Source: JANNSW01 sp031431235 (GTDB taxonomy: Bacteria; Pseudomonadota; Alphaproteobacteria; Rhizobiales; Hyphomicrobiaceae). Taken from it: a DNA stretch of 64,000 nt. Shown piece after piece: positions 1-8,837 of the stretch. The stretch covers positions 1 to 64,000 of the forward strand of contig JANPDA010000431.1 in assembly GCA_031431235.1 (NCBI GenBank), read 5' to 3'. The stretch's first letter is position 1; every line of letters begins with the position of its first letter. The position numbers and the translations under genes are program-made. The notes under the pieces are model-generated. The model did no database searches. It had not been told where the DNA came from and saw only the letters and a list, made by a program, of their open reading frames with translations.

Positions 1-172
1 GTCGTTGAAAGGGGTGTTTGGGTTGAAGTGCATAGACACAATATGTCGATGAATCGCGGGTTTGTCGACACATCACTTGCAACATGTCGAACAGATCGAC
101 ACATTCCATTCGATATGTCGATGAAATATCGTTCTATCGACATATCCCGGCATCATGTCGATCGCATCGACA
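1..172. promoter_or_regulatory. Array of TGTCGA/TCGACA inverted repeats (putative operators)
   Basis: TGTCGA or its complement TCGACA occurs at about 44, 63 (as the full palindrome TGTCGACA), 85, 96, 116, 137, 156 and 167. Two pairs form 17-bp inverted repeats of the form TGTCGA-N5-TCGACA (85-101 and 156-172), and a third pair has a 15-bp spacer (116-142). This density is far above chance and looks like a multi-site operator. The array covers the last codons of the iorB-like gene and the space to its left, so it most likely controls a gene beyond the left edge. The regulator is not identifiable from the sequence. Confidence 0.5.
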
Positions 173-1700
173 CGTCGCCAGCGGGCCGCTCACCGAGCGC
201 CGCGAGCGCCTTTTCCAGCGCGCGGCCGGTGTCGTCGGCGCTGGCGGCGGCGCACAGTTTCCGCAATTCGCCGGCCGGATCGGGCCGCTCGATCACGCGG
301 GCAACAGTGTCCATGATCCGCTCATAGCTCACGACGCCTCGCTCGTGCGTGTTGCCATAGCCCTTCACCAAGTCTAGCGCGCGCGCGATCTCGACAGCGA
401 GCGGGGTGTTCCTGGGCGCGATGTCGGCGATCCGCGCGAGCCAGGCTTCCACCCGTGCGTCCTCGGCCGCGTGTCGCAGCGACCGCAACCGGTATGGCTT
501 CATGCGGGCGACCGCCGCGAGCGTCAGGAACCCGCGTATGCTGGTGGTCTTCACCGTGCGGCCCTTGCGGGTGAGCAACTCGACGAGGCTGCGCGCCAAA
601 CCTTTGCGCAAGAGGGTCCGCCCGAGCGGAGCCGGCACCATGCCGGCAATCTCCTCGAGCCGGGGATGCAGGAACTCGGCAACGTCGACGATCTCATCGG
701 GCTTTGCTTTCACCTCCGCGCGAATACGCGCGATACGTCCCGGATCGAGCTTCAGCTCGGCCACCCGCACTGGATCCTCGTAGGTCATCGCAAGGGCGAG
801 CTGGCGGGCCGTCTCGGTCGTCAACGGGGCATTGCCATCGCTCGTCTCGGGCTCGATTGCGGCAATCCTGGCGAGGCGATCGAGATAGAGCCCGGCGTAG
901 CTGGCATCCTGGTAGTCGAGCACGCGCAAGGTCCCCAGCCGCGCGAGCTCGCGTACCGCCGCGGGCAGCTGGTCGATACGAGCGGCAAGCGTTTCGGGGA
1001 CCGGGGGAAGCGGGTTTGCAGGCTCGATGGCCTCCACCGGGGCTTGTCCCGACGCGGTCGCGAACGAGGCCGCAAAGGCCGCGAGCGAGGATGCCGCGCC
1101 GATGCCCGAGCGCTCGATCGCCGCCTCATAGGCCCGGCGCTCGAATGGCAACGCGCCCGAGGCAGCCAGCGCTCCCAGCATCACCGCGCTGATGACGCTG
1201 CCGGTTTTCTCCGCGATTCTCCCCATGTCGAGCATGACGAGGTGCTTGGCCGCCTTCCGGCATGCTTCCTCGAGCGGCGCCGGGTCGGCCCGCCCGTCGG
1301 TCATGGCGATCTTCTCGGTCATCGCATGGACGCGATGACTGGATGCGACGAGCGTGGTGCGGTCGGGCGTGACGAGGCCGCGGCTCACGGCACGCGCGGC
1401 TTCCATCAGCTCGGAGGCGATCACGATGTCCACATCTCCCGGCACCGGCATCAGCGCCAGCACCGGCTGGCGTCCCTTCGCGCCGGCCTTGGGGAACAGC
1501 TCCAGGTAGTAGATGGTCGCGCCGGTCCGCTGGGCGACGCCCGGCACCGAGGTCGCCTGCACGATGTAGCCTTCGGCTTGCGCGAGGTCGGACAGCCAGT
1601 CGGCCAGCACCCCGCCGCCTTCCCCGCCCATCGCGAGGATCGCGAGGCGGATGGCGCGGGGGGTGTCGGCCGCCTTCACTGTCCCCACCCCACCCGGCAT
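153..1700 (-). CDS. iorB: Indolepyruvate:ferredoxin oxidoreductase beta-subunit family protein (IorB-like, long form)
   Basis: This is probably the gamma/beta partner of the upstream IorA, helping to oxidatively decarboxylate indolepyruvate and related aryl-pyruvates to aryl-acetyl-CoA with ferredoxin as acceptor. The N-terminal part carries the glycine-rich AILAMGGEGGGVLADWL stretch and the GVAQRTGATIYYLELFP motif typical of the POR-gamma fold. About 300 further residues follow, as in the long bacterial IorB-like proteins; their role is unknown. The gene lies 22 bp after iorA on the same strand, so the two form one operon. The start is uncertain: ATG at 1700, or GTG at 1679 behind a G-rich stretch. 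The stop lies inside the TGTCGA repeat array. Confidence 0.8.
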   Translation of the reverse strand: MPGGVGTVKAADTPRAIRLAILAMGGEGGGVLADWLSDLAQAEGYIVQATSVPGVAQRTGATIYYLELFPKAGAKGRQPVLALMPVPGDVDIVIASELMEAARAVSRGLVTPDRTTLVASSHRVHAMTEKIAMTDGRADPAPLEEACRKAAKHLVMLDMGRIAEKTGSVISAVMLGALAASGALPFERRAYEAAIERSGIGAASSLAAFAASFATASGQAPVEAIEPANPLPPVPETLAARIDQLPAAVRELARLGTLRVLDYQDASYAGLYLDRLARIAAIEPETSDGNAPLTTETARQLALAMTYEDPVRVAELKLDPGRIARIRAEVKAKPDEIVDVAEFLHPRLEEIAGMVPAPLGRTLLRKGLARSLVELLTRKGRTVKTTSIRGFLTLAAVARMKPYRLRSLRHAAEDARVEAWLARIADIAPRNTPLAVEIARALDLVKGYGNTHERGVVSYERIMDTVARVIERPDPAGELRKLCAAASADDTGRALEKALAALGERPAGDVSMRST

Positions 1701-1722
1701 CCCGGCCGGCGAGCCGGGATCT

Positions 1723-3867
1723 TCATAGCAGGCTCCGCGCCGATGAGGGCTCGGCGGGTCCGCGCAGCCAGTCGATGACACGTGCGCGCAGTCCCGCCCG
1801 CTTCCGGTCCCACCAACTCGGGTTCGCGATCACCGACGCGCGGTAGAACGAGGGGCACAGCACCGCCGCGTGCGCGATCTCTCCGCACAATCCGCAGCCG
1901 ACACAGGAGTCGATGACCTTGGTGACGGGCGAGCGGCGTAATGGGTCGGGGTGCGGCGCGATGGTGAGCGAGGGGCAGCCGGACAGGCGGATGCAGGAAT
2001 GATCGCCGGTGCAGGTCTCGGCATCGACGCCGAAGCGGTCGCGCACCACGCGCTTGCCCGCCTTCACTGCCGCCGCGCGCAGGGGTTTTTCGCGCCGCTC
2101 CCGGTTCAGCATGCATTCCGACTGCGCGACGATCACCTTCGGCCCCTTCTTCGTCGTCGTCAGCGCCTCTTTCAGCGTGTCGCGCATTTTGGCGACGTCA
2201 TAGGTGCGCCGCAGCGTTCTCACCCATTCGACGCCGACGCCGCGCACCGCCCGCTCGATCGAGTTCCAGGTCGCGCGGATCGGGCTCGGATGGCGCGAGG
2301 AGAGGAGATCCTGCCCCCCGGTTGCGGCCGAGTAGCCGTTGTCGACGATGATCGTCAGGTTGTCGGACCGATTGAAAACCGAGTTGCCCACGCTCGACAG
2401 CAAGCCGTTGTGCCAGAAGCCGCCGTCGCCGACGATAGCGATCGCGCGCTTGCCCGCCTTGGCGTTGAGTGCCGCCGCGCCTGCCCCCCCGAGCCCATAG
2501 CCCATCGTGGTGTTGCCGATGTCGAAGGGCGGCAGGATCGAGAACAGGTGGCAGCCGATGTCGCAGGAAACGTGATGGGGCCCCAGCTCGCGCTCGACCA
2601 GCTTCATTGCCGTAAAGATCGGCCGCTCCGGGCAGCCGGTGCAGAACGACGGCGGACGGCTGTGCATGACGCCATTGCCCAGCGCGGCGAGTGCGTCCTC
2701 GGGCGGGGCAGCAGCGGCGGGTGCGTCGGCCAGCAGGTCGGCCCGGTAGGCAGCGATGAACTTCCGCAACCCCTCCCGCATTACCGCGCCGGTGTACTCG
2801 CCCGCCATCGGCAGCATGTCCTTGCCATGCACCTTGGTCTGGATGTCGGCCCGGCGCAGGATCGTATTCACGGCCTGCTCGATGAAGTCGGGCTGGCCCT
2901 CCTCGACGATCAGGATTGCTTTTCTGCCCTGGCAGAAACGCTTCAACTCGTCATCGCACAGCGGATAGGTCACGTTGAGGACATAGAGCGGCACGTCGCT
3001 GTCGCCAAAGGCGTTGGCGAGCCCCAACAGCTCGAGCGCCCGCAGCGCGGTATTATACATTCCCCCCTGCATCACGATGCCGATGTCGCGTGCTTCGCCG
3101 GGGAAGATCTCGTTCAAGCCATGCCCGGTGATGAACCGCACGGCGGCGGGCCAGCGCTTTTCGATCTTCTCCTTCTCGTGCAGAAAGGAGGCTGGCGGCA
3201 GCACGATCCGGGAGGTGTCGCGAACCGGGCTTTCGAGCGCGTCTTTCAGCCCATACGAGGGCCGCACATTGTCCTTGGCGATGAAGCTGCCGGTGACGTG
3301 GCAGGCGCGGATGCGCACCTCCAGCATGACCGGCGTGTTGGAGGCTTCCGACAGCTCGAAACCCTTCTCCACCATCTCGACGATCTTCGCCAGGTTGGGG
3401 CGCGGGTCGAGCAACCAGATCTGCGACTTCATGGCGAAGGCGTGGGAGCGTTCCTGCATGATCGAGGAGCCCTCGCCATAGTCCTCGCCGACGACGATCA
3501 GCGCGCCACCGGTGACGCCGCCCGAGGCGAGGTTGGCGAGCGCGTCGGCGGCGACATTGGTCCCGACCGTCGATTTGAATGTGGCGGCACCGCGCAGGGG
3601 ATAGTTGACGGAGGCCGCGAGCGTTGCGGCAGCCGTTGCTTCCGATGCGCTGCTCTCGAAATGTATGCCGAGGCTTTCCAGAATGTCGTTGGCGTCCGCC
3701 AGCACATCAATCAGGTGCGAGATCGGCGCACCCTGATAGCCCGCCACGTACGAGACGCCCGACTGCAGCAGCGCCTTGGTGATCGCGAGGATGCCCTCGC
3801 CGTGGAACTCCTCACCCGCCTTCAGGCGCAGCTTCTCGACCTCTTGCTTGAACGACCGCTCGGCCAT
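1723..3867 (-). CDS. iorA: Indolepyruvate ferredoxin oxidoreductase, alpha subunit
   Basis: This is the catalytic thiamine-diphosphate subunit, acting in the cytoplasm on 2-oxo acids from aromatic amino acids. Visible are the N-terminal pyruvate-ferredoxin-oxidoreductase domain (YVAGYQGAPISHLIDVL), a TPP-binding block near residue 475 (GDGGFWHNGLLSSVGN ... VDNGYSAATGG), and a C-terminal Fe-S region. The Fe-S region holds widely spaced cysteines (CTGDHSCIRLSGC) followed by CVGCGLCGEIAHAAVLC, fitting two 4Fe-4S clusters. The start is taken at the ATG at 3867; a TTG eight codons upstream is also open. At about 714 residues it matches bacterial IorA. It is followed directly by the iorB-like gene. 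Confidence 0.9.
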   Translation of the reverse strand: MAERSFKQEVEKLRLKAGEEFHGEGILAITKALLQSGVSYVAGYQGAPISHLIDVLADANDILESLGIHFESSASEATAAATLAASVNYPLRGAATFKSTVGTNVAADALANLASGGVTGGALIVVGEDYGEGSSIMQERSHAFAMKSQIWLLDPRPNLAKIVEMVEKGFELSEASNTPVMLEVRIRACHVTGSFIAKDNVRPSYGLKDALESPVRDTSRIVLPPASFLHEKEKIEKRWPAAVRFITGHGLNEIFPGEARDIGIVMQGGMYNTALRALELLGLANAFGDSDVPLYVLNVTYPLCDDELKRFCQGRKAILIVEEGQPDFIEQAVNTILRRADIQTKVHGKDMLPMAGEYTGAVMREGLRKFIAAYRADLLADAPAAAAPPEDALAALGNGVMHSRPPSFCTGCPERPIFTAMKLVERELGPHHVSCDIGCHLFSILPPFDIGNTTMGYGLGGAGAAALNAKAGKRAIAIVGDGGFWHNGLLSSVGNSVFNRSDNLTIIVDNGYSAATGGQDLLSSRHPSPIRATWNSIERAVRGVGVEWVRTLRRTYDVAKMRDTLKEALTTTKKGPKVIVAQSECMLNRERREKPLRAAAVKAGKRVVRDRFGVDAETCTGDHSCIRLSGCPSLTIAPHPDPLRRSPVTKVIDSCVGCGLCGEIAHAAVLCPSFYRASVIANPSWWDRKRAGLRARVIDWLRGPAEPSSARSLL

Positions 3868-3947
3868 CGACGCCCCGCTATCGGCTGACAACTCCGAGGC
3901 GGCTCATAGCACGAACCGAGGCCAGGAGCGTAAACCGCACCCGCACC

Positions 3948-5240
3948 TCACCCCGCCGTGATCCGCTCGATCCGGGCGCCGCAGCGGCTGAGCTTTTCCT
4001 CCAGCCGCTCGAAGCCGCGGTCGAGGTGGTAGACGCGGCTGATCATGGTCTCGCCATCGGCGATGAGACCGCCGATCACCAGCGAGACCGACGCCCGCAG
4101 ATCCGTTGCCATCACCGGCGCGCCCGTCAGCCGCTTGCCGCCCTTGATGGATGCCATGTCGCCGTGCAGGTGGATCTCGGCACCGAGGCGGACCAGCTCC
4201 TGTACGTGCATGAACCGGTTCTCGAAAATCGTCTCGCGGATGGTCGATGTCCCGCCGGCGGCGGTCGCGAGCGCCATCAACTGGGCCTGCAGATCGGTCG
4301 GGAAGCCCGGGAAGGGCTGCGTTTCCACGTCGACGGGATCGAGCCGGCCACCGTTGCGGGCGACGCGAATTCCCTTTGGCGTTTGCTCGATCGTCGTGCC
4401 TGCGGCCTTCAGCACGTTGAGGGCAGCCTCCAGATGCTCGATCTCGGCACCTTCGAGCAACACGTCGCCCCCGGTTGCCGCCACCGCCATGGCGAACGTG
4501 CCGGTTTCGATCCGGTCGGGCAGGACCGTATGTCGCGCGCCCTCGAGGCGGTCGACACCGGCGATGTGCAAGGTCTGGCTACCGATGCCTTCGATACGGG
4601 CACCCATGGCGACGAGGCAGCGCGCTACGTCGCCGATCTCGGGCTCGCGTGCGGCATTCTCGATCACCGTCTCGCCCTTGGCGAGCACGGCCGCCATCAG
4701 CACGTTGTGGGTCGCGCCGACCGAGACTTTGGGGAAGATGATGCGTGCGCCGTGCAGGCCTTTGGGAGCCTTGGCAAAGACATAGCCGCCGTCAATGTCG
4801 ATCTCGGCACCCAGCGCCTTGAGGCCGTAGAGATGCAGATCGATTGGCCGGGTTCCGATGGCGCAGCCGCCCGGCATCGAGACCTTCGCTCTCCCGCAAC
4901 GCGCGAGCAGTGGCCCCAGCACCCAAAAACTCGCCCGCATGCGGGAGACCATCTCGTAGGGTGCAGTCGTGTCGACGATGTCGCGGGCGGTCAGATGGAA
5001 GGTCTCGCCCAGATGCTTGACGCCGCCAGCACGCTTGCCATCGACCGCGAGGTCGACACCATGATTGCGCAGGATGCGGGCGAGCAGGTTCACGTCCGCC
5101 AGGTTGGGGACGTTCTTCAGCGTCAGCGTCTCCTGGCTCAGAATCGAGGCGATCATCAGCGGCAGTGCCGCGTTCTTGGCTCCCGAGATCGGGATCGTGC
5201 CGATCAGCCGCTCGCCGCCATTGATGCGGATCCTGTCCAT
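3948..5240 (-). CDS. murA: UDP-N-acetylglucosamine 1-carboxyvinyltransferase
   Basis: MurA carries out the first committed step of peptidoglycan synthesis, adding enolpyruvate from PEP to UDP-GlcNAc in the cytoplasm. The protein begins [20 protein letters not shown]. It carries the conserved Lys-Asn pair at 22-23 and the active-site cysteine at residue 126 in [16 protein letters not shown], so it should be fosfomycin-sensitive by this criterion (known of the family). Its length of 430 residues is typical. The start at 5240 has AGGGAG about ten bases upstream; an in-frame extension to 5342 is unlikely. It is monocistronic, between iorA and the divergent ATP-grasp gene. Confidence 0.97.
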   Translation of the reverse strand: MDRIRINGGERLIGTIPISGAKNAALPLMIASILSQETLTLKNVPNLADVNLLARILRNHGVDLAVDGKRAGGVKHLGETFHLTARDIVDTTAPYEMVSRMRASFWVLGPLLARCGRAKVSMPGGCAIGTRPIDLHLYGLKALGAEIDIDGGYVFAKAPKGLHGARIIFPKVSVGATHNVLMAAVLAKGETVIENAAREPEIGDVARCLVAMGARIEGIGSQTLHIAGVDRLEGARHTVLPDRIETGTFAMAVAATGGDVLLEGAEIEHLEAALNVLKAAGTTIEQTPKGIRVARNGGRLDPVDVETQPFPGFPTDLQAQLMALATAAGGTSTIRETIFENRFMHVQELVRLGAEIHLHGDMASIKGGKRLTGAPVMATDLRASVSLVIGGLIADGETMISRVYHLDRGFERLEEKLSRCGARIERITAG

Positions 5241-5429
5241 CTCGCTCGCTCCCTTGGTGGGTTCCGGGGCGGCCGCATCCGGCCATTCGAAGTCCCGTTT
5301 AGGTGCTTCGGGCCGCCACGACAAGCTGCGCCAGTCACGCATGGCGCGCAGACCGGCTGGTAACGGCGGCTTTACCTTTCACCAACGAGAATGCCAGCTG
5401 GACGATTCGCGCAACCCAAAGGTACTCGT

Positions 5430-6638
5430 ATGGCCAGCAGCATCCTCGACACGACCGAGCCGGACAAGCCGCTGCCGTTGCCCGAGATGCTCAAAATCGC
5501 GACCGAGCGCTATGGCAAGACGCTGGGTGCGCTCGTCTCCGACATGGCGAAGCTGTCGTTCGGGCCAGGCAAGATCTCGGCGGAAGAGTACTTCGACTTG
5601 CGACTGTTCGATGATGCAGGCCTTGCCGGCGCCGACAAGCGCGAGTTCGTCGGCATGCGCGGCTCCAAGGTGATCGGGCTGTCGGCCAACCGCAACGAGC
5701 ACTGGTACGCGATCGTCTCGGACAAGCTCACCTTCTATACGCTGATGAACGGCTATGGGCTCCCGACCATCCGCCAGAAGGCGCTCTATCACACATCCTT
5801 GGACCTGCCCGCGCTCGGCATGCTGCGCAGTGCCGATGAGATCGCCGCCTTCCTGACCAATCCAGCCAACCTGCCCATTTTCGGCAAGCCCTGCTCGTCG
5901 TCGCTGAGCCTGGGCACCGTCGCGATCGAGGGGTTCGACGAGGCACAAGGCAGCCTCGTGCTGTCGGGCAATCGGCGCGCCGATCCGGCCGCGCTCGCCG
6001 CCGAGGTGGTGAGGAGCTATCGTAACGGCTACATGTTCCAGGAGCGCCTGCAGCCGCACCCCGAGCTCGACCGGCTGATCGGTCATCGCATCGGAACGAT
6101 CCGTGTCTACACCATCTGCGGCCAGGATGGCCCGGAGGTGTTCCGCGTGTGCTGGAAGGTGCCCGCGGGTGCCAGCATGGCCGACAATTTCTGGCGCAAG
6201 GGCAACATGCTGGCGGCGCTCGACCAGGCGACCGGCGAGGTGATGCGCGTCATCCGTGGCGCCGGCCTCAACCAGGTCGAGGTCGAGAACCATCCCGATA
6301 CCGGTGCGCGGCTCGTGGGGGCGCGGATCCCAGGCTGGGACGACATCCTGAAAACCGCGCTGTGGGCCGCCAAGGTGGTCTCGAATGTACCCCTGATCGG
6401 CTGGGACATCGCGCAGACCGACCGTGGTCCGGTGCTGGTCGAAGCCAACAACACGCCCGATTTCCGCCTCGTCGAGATGGCCGAGCGACGCGGCGTCTGG
6501 GACGAGCGGCTGAAAGGTTTCCTGACCCACCTGGAGAGCGTCTACTCCAAGGCCGAAACCCGCCATATCGAGCGCCTGAAAGGTCTCAGGCGCCGCGGCA
6601 TCACCAAAGTGTTCGATTCGATCCGGCGCGCGGGGTAG
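5430..6638 (+). CDS. Sugar-transfer-associated ATP-grasp domain protein
   Basis: This is a protein of about 402 residues resembling the ATP-grasp family found with polysaccharide or glycan biosynthesis loci (ATPgrasp_ST). Supporting motifs are the substrate/ATP segment GTIRVYTICG, the C-terminal metal-binding signature GWDIAQTDRGPVLVEANNTP with its acidic and Asn ligands, and the KPCSSSLSLGTVAI region. No signal peptide is visible. The start at 5430 (MASSILD) follows AAAGG; the longer frame from 5391 has no better site. Here it stands alone beside murA, with no glycosyltransferase neighbours, so its substrate is unknown. ATP-dependent carboxylate-amine or similar ligation is inferred only from the fold. 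Confidence 0.75.
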   Translation: MASSILDTTEPDKPLPLPEMLKIATERYGKTLGALVSDMAKLSFGPGKISAEEYFDLRLFDDAGLAGADKREFVGMRGSKVIGLSANRNEHWYAIVSDKLTFYTLMNGYGLPTIRQKALYHTSLDLPALGMLRSADEIAAFLTNPANLPIFGKPCSSSLSLGTVAIEGFDEAQGSLVLSGNRRADPAALAAEVVRSYRNGYMFQERLQPHPELDRLIGHRIGTIRVYTICGQDGPEVFRVCWKVPAGASMADNFWRKGNMLAALDQATGEVMRVIRGAGLNQVEVENHPDTGARLVGARIPGWDDILKTALWAAKVVSNVPLIGWDIAQTDRGPVLVEANNTPDFRLVEMAERRGVWDERLKGFLTHLESVYSKAETRHIERLKGLRRRGITKVFDSIRRAG

Positions 6639-6673
6639 TGCTGCTTCGGGCAAGCTGCCGCCCGCCCCTACGC

Positions 6674-6862
6674 TCATGGCATCTCGACTGTAGCGACCGG
6701 CAGGTCGCCGGATTCGAGATAGGGATATGCTGCGAGGATCTGCTCACGAGTCTCTCCCGCGGCGAGAAGGCCGAGGAGTCGCGCCACGGGAAAACGTAGC
6801 CCACGAATGCATGGCTTGCCCGTGCAGACTTTCGGATCGATGGTAATGCGGTTGAGCTTCAT
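6674..6862 (-). CDS. DUF433 family antitoxin-like protein, short C-terminus
   Basis: This 62-residue protein has the DUF433 hallmark ITIDPKVCTGKPCIRGLRFPVARLLGLLAAG followed by a YPYLE motif (shown here in two parts of one stretch: ITIDPKVCTGKPCIRG then LRFPVARLL). DUF433 proteins are helix-turn-helix antitoxins usually followed by a DUF5615 PIN-like toxin. Here the frame stops about ten residues earlier than usual (the ending GDLPVATVEMP replaces the usual DIRxAL-type helix). No toxin follows: the next bases downstream belong to the opposite-strand ATP-grasp gene. It is probably a relic or solitary antitoxin. Confidence 0.7.
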   Translation of the reverse strand: MKLNRITIDPKVCTGKPCIRGLRFPVARLLGLLAAGETREQILAAYPYLESGDLPVATVEMP

Positions 6863-7061
6863 GAGCTGACTATGCCCGATCGAAAACCAATTGAACTGAT
6901 CAGATCGCTGGGCTCACCTGCCCTCCCGCCCTCGATCGCCTTCGGCGTCACATCGATTCGCTCCCTCGCACGTTCCAGCTCGGCCCTCTCGCCCGCCATA
7001 GACACGCCCCCCCGAGGCGCCAATAATCTGCTCGTAGACGAGGAGCCAACCCCGCCGTTGC

Positions 7062-7469
7062 TCAAAGCGGTGAAAGCCTGACCGTCCCAAGGGACTGCGC
7101 CGCACGGTGCAGACGCTTGTCGGCGGTAATGAGCGGCGCCTGCTGGCGATCGGCAAGTGCGATGTAGAGGCAGTCATGAACCGGGTGATCGAACTGGCGA
7201 CTGATCGTTGCCGCCTTTGGCAGAAGCAACGCGACCGATACGGGATGGGTGACCAGGGCCAGCAGGATCGCAGGCGCGCGTTCGAGTTGCTCGACGAGAT
7301 AGTCTCCGCGTCGCCAGCGTTTCCAAAGCGCGTTGTAGGCTTGGGCAAATACGAACTCCGGCGCCCAGATCTCGCTTGCACGAGCAACCGCTGCGCGGAC
7401 AAGTGCCGAATCGTGCTCGCGAGCCAGGAGTTTTACGAGGACACTTGCGTCAACGATATGCCCCGACAT
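7062..7469 (-). CDS. vapC: VapC-family PIN-domain toxin (vapBC-1), catalytic Glu replaced by Gln
   Basis: This is a PIN-domain ribonuclease toxin of 135 residues. Acidic residues Asp7 (HIVDASVLVK), Asp99 (HPVHDCLYIALA) and Asp117 (ITADKRL) are present. The second active-site position is Gln43 (FAQAYNALWK, codon 7341-7343, CAA), where VapC proteins and the second copy in this window (Glu43) have glutamate. The change is a single base from GAA and may reduce or abolish RNase activity. The gene overlaps the upstream antitoxin by 20 bp, the usual antitoxin-then-toxin order. VapC toxins typically cleave tRNA or rRNA; the target here is unknown. Confidence 0.88.
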   Translation of the reverse strand: MSGHIVDASVLVKLLAREHDSALVRAAVARASEIWAPEFVFAQAYNALWKRWRRGDYLVEQLERAPAILLALVTHPVSVALLLPKAATISRQFDHPVHDCLYIALADRQQAPLITADKRLHRAAQSLGTVRLSPL

Positions 7470-7692
7470 TGTCGCGGTCCTCGCGAATGAGGTCTGTCGA
7501 GTCGAGCGTGGATTCGGGCGTCATGGCGCGCAACTCGTCGGCTGCTGCAAGAGCGAGATCGAGGCTGGGCTTGGCGGCGTGCGCAAGCATCTCGGCAATG
7601 ATTGCGCCAACGGACCTACCTTCCCTTTGCGCGCGCTCATGCAAGAGCGAAACCAGATCCTCGCTCAGGTCATCGACAACAATTTGGGCCAT
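7450..7692 (-). CDS. vapB: VapB/FitA-type antitoxin of vapBC-1
   Basis: This 80-residue ribbon-helix-helix protein (MAQIVVDDLSEDLVSLLHER) is expected to bind the operator of its own operon through the N-terminal half and to neutralise VapC through its C-terminal tail. The tail STLDSTDLIREDRD closely matches that of the second VapB in this window (DSTTLIREDRD). The start at 7692 follows the purine-rich GAAGGGAGGAC; the open frame continues upstream to 7848 without a plausible site. It overlaps vapC by 20 bp, implying translational coupling. Confidence 0.88.
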   Translation of the reverse strand: MAQIVVDDLSEDLVSLLHERAQREGRSVGAIIAEMLAHAAKPSLDLALAAADELRAMTPESTLDSTDLIREDRDNVGAYR

Positions 7693-7738
7693 GTCGTCCT
7701 CCCTTCGACCATTATAGCACCGAGCGGCTCCGCGCCAA

Positions 7739-8794
7739 CTACTCCCGCGGCCTGAGCACCACGAACATGGCCTCCCCTTTGGTGCTGGAGCCGACGGTGT
7801 AGGCCCGCTCGTCCTCGCCAAAGTAGATATCGCCGCGCTCCGGGCCACTGATCTCGGACTTGGCGCCGATATCCTGCGCGATCAGCAGGCGGAAGAAGCC
7901 GGAATGGCCGGTCTCGGTGCGCACGCCCGCCGCCAGCACGAAGATCGGCTGGCCGATCGCATGATAGCTCGGATCGACCGCGAGGCTGCGACCCGGCGTC
8001 AACGCAATGCCCTTGACGCCCATCGGCGCTGCAGAGCGTGAAAAGAACGCGTAGGACTGGTTCTGCCAATAGAGTTTTCGCGCCAGCTCGGGGCGCGCCT
8101 TCAGCCAGGCGGTGCGGACCGGGATCGACAGGGTGGCGGCGTCGGGATAGCCATTGCTGGCGAGGATGTCGGAGATTTTGGTGTAGCGATACCCATTGCC
8201 CCCGATTGCATTGACGTCGAGCACGCCACCGTCCGCGAGCCGGATGCGCCCCGATCCTTCGGTCTGGAGCTGGAACAGGTCGGTGTGGTCGGCAAGCCAG
8301 GCGACGACTTCCGCCCGGCCATCGAGCGCGCCTTCGTCGATCGCCTTGCGGCCGGGCAAGTCGCCGGTGCCGGCCGGCCGGGCAAAGAGCGGGACTGGGA
8401 AATTGTCGGAGCGCACTCGGGCGCCTGCCATCGAGAGTTGGTAATAGCCCGTGACCTTGCCCGGGCAGCCGCTCTGCATCACCACGGCGGGCTCGAAGGC
8501 GCTTTCGAAGAACAGGCGTGCCTGGTCCTGTGTCAGTGTGCCACCGAGTGCTCGAGCCCTGGTGCAGACGGTCAGCAGCGGCAGTGGGCCCTCGATGCGC
8601 TCGCAGGACCTGATGAAGGTCGCGAACGAGGCGATGTGATCGTCCTCGATCCAGCCAGTCAGCTGCTCGTAGCCGATCGGCGCATAGCCGACGCCGGGCC
8701 GGCCGTTGTTGGCGCAGTCGCTGCCGGCGGAAACAGGGCCACTGCCCGCCAGCACAGCCGCTGCGAGAATGGGCGCTAGCAGACGCATGCTCAT
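7739..8794 (-). CDS. mltA: Membrane-bound lytic murein transglycosylase A
   Basis: MltA is an exported transglycosylase that cleaves peptidoglycan glycan strands to 1,6-anhydro-muropeptides in the periplasm. An N-terminal signal peptide (MRLLAPILAAAVLAGSGPVSA) is followed by the MltA domain with its VTGYYQ motif and FPVPLFARP stretch. The C-terminal 3D domain reads IAQDIGAKSEISGPERGDIYFG, carrying the conserved aspartates, including the catalytic candidate. There is no clear lipobox cysteine at the cleavage site, so it may be soluble in the periplasm. The length (351) is typical. Two start codons lie close together (8794 and 8788). Confidence 0.9.
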   Translation of the reverse strand: MSMRLLAPILAAAVLAGSGPVSAGSDCANNGRPGVGYAPIGYEQLTGWIEDDHIASFATFIRSCERIEGPLPLLTVCTRARALGGTLTQDQARLFFESAFEPAVVMQSGCPGKVTGYYQLSMAGARVRSDNFPVPLFARPAGTGDLPGRKAIDEGALDGRAEVVAWLADHTDLFQLQTEGSGRIRLADGGVLDVNAIGGNGYRYTKISDILASNGYPDAATLSIPVRTAWLKARPELARKLYWQNQSYAFFSRSAAPMGVKGIALTPGRSLAVDPSYHAIGQPIFVLAAGVRTETGHSGFFRLLIAQDIGAKSEISGPERGDIYFGEDERAYTVGSSTKGEAMFVVLRPRE

Positions 8795-8837
8795 TATCCC
8801 TGCGGCGGAGGTTGCCTCAGATGGGATACGAATTGGG

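Noticed and set aside
5379..6677. Minus-strand frame opposite the ATP-grasp gene
   Set aside because: It has no conserved motif, and the plus-strand product shows family signatures and a ribosome binding site.
6859..7065. Minus-strand small frame whose stop overlaps the DUF433 start (ATGA)
   Set aside because: The overlap is suggestive, but no ribosome binding site or recognisable protein is seen; about 200 bases between DUF433 and vapC-1 are left unassigned.
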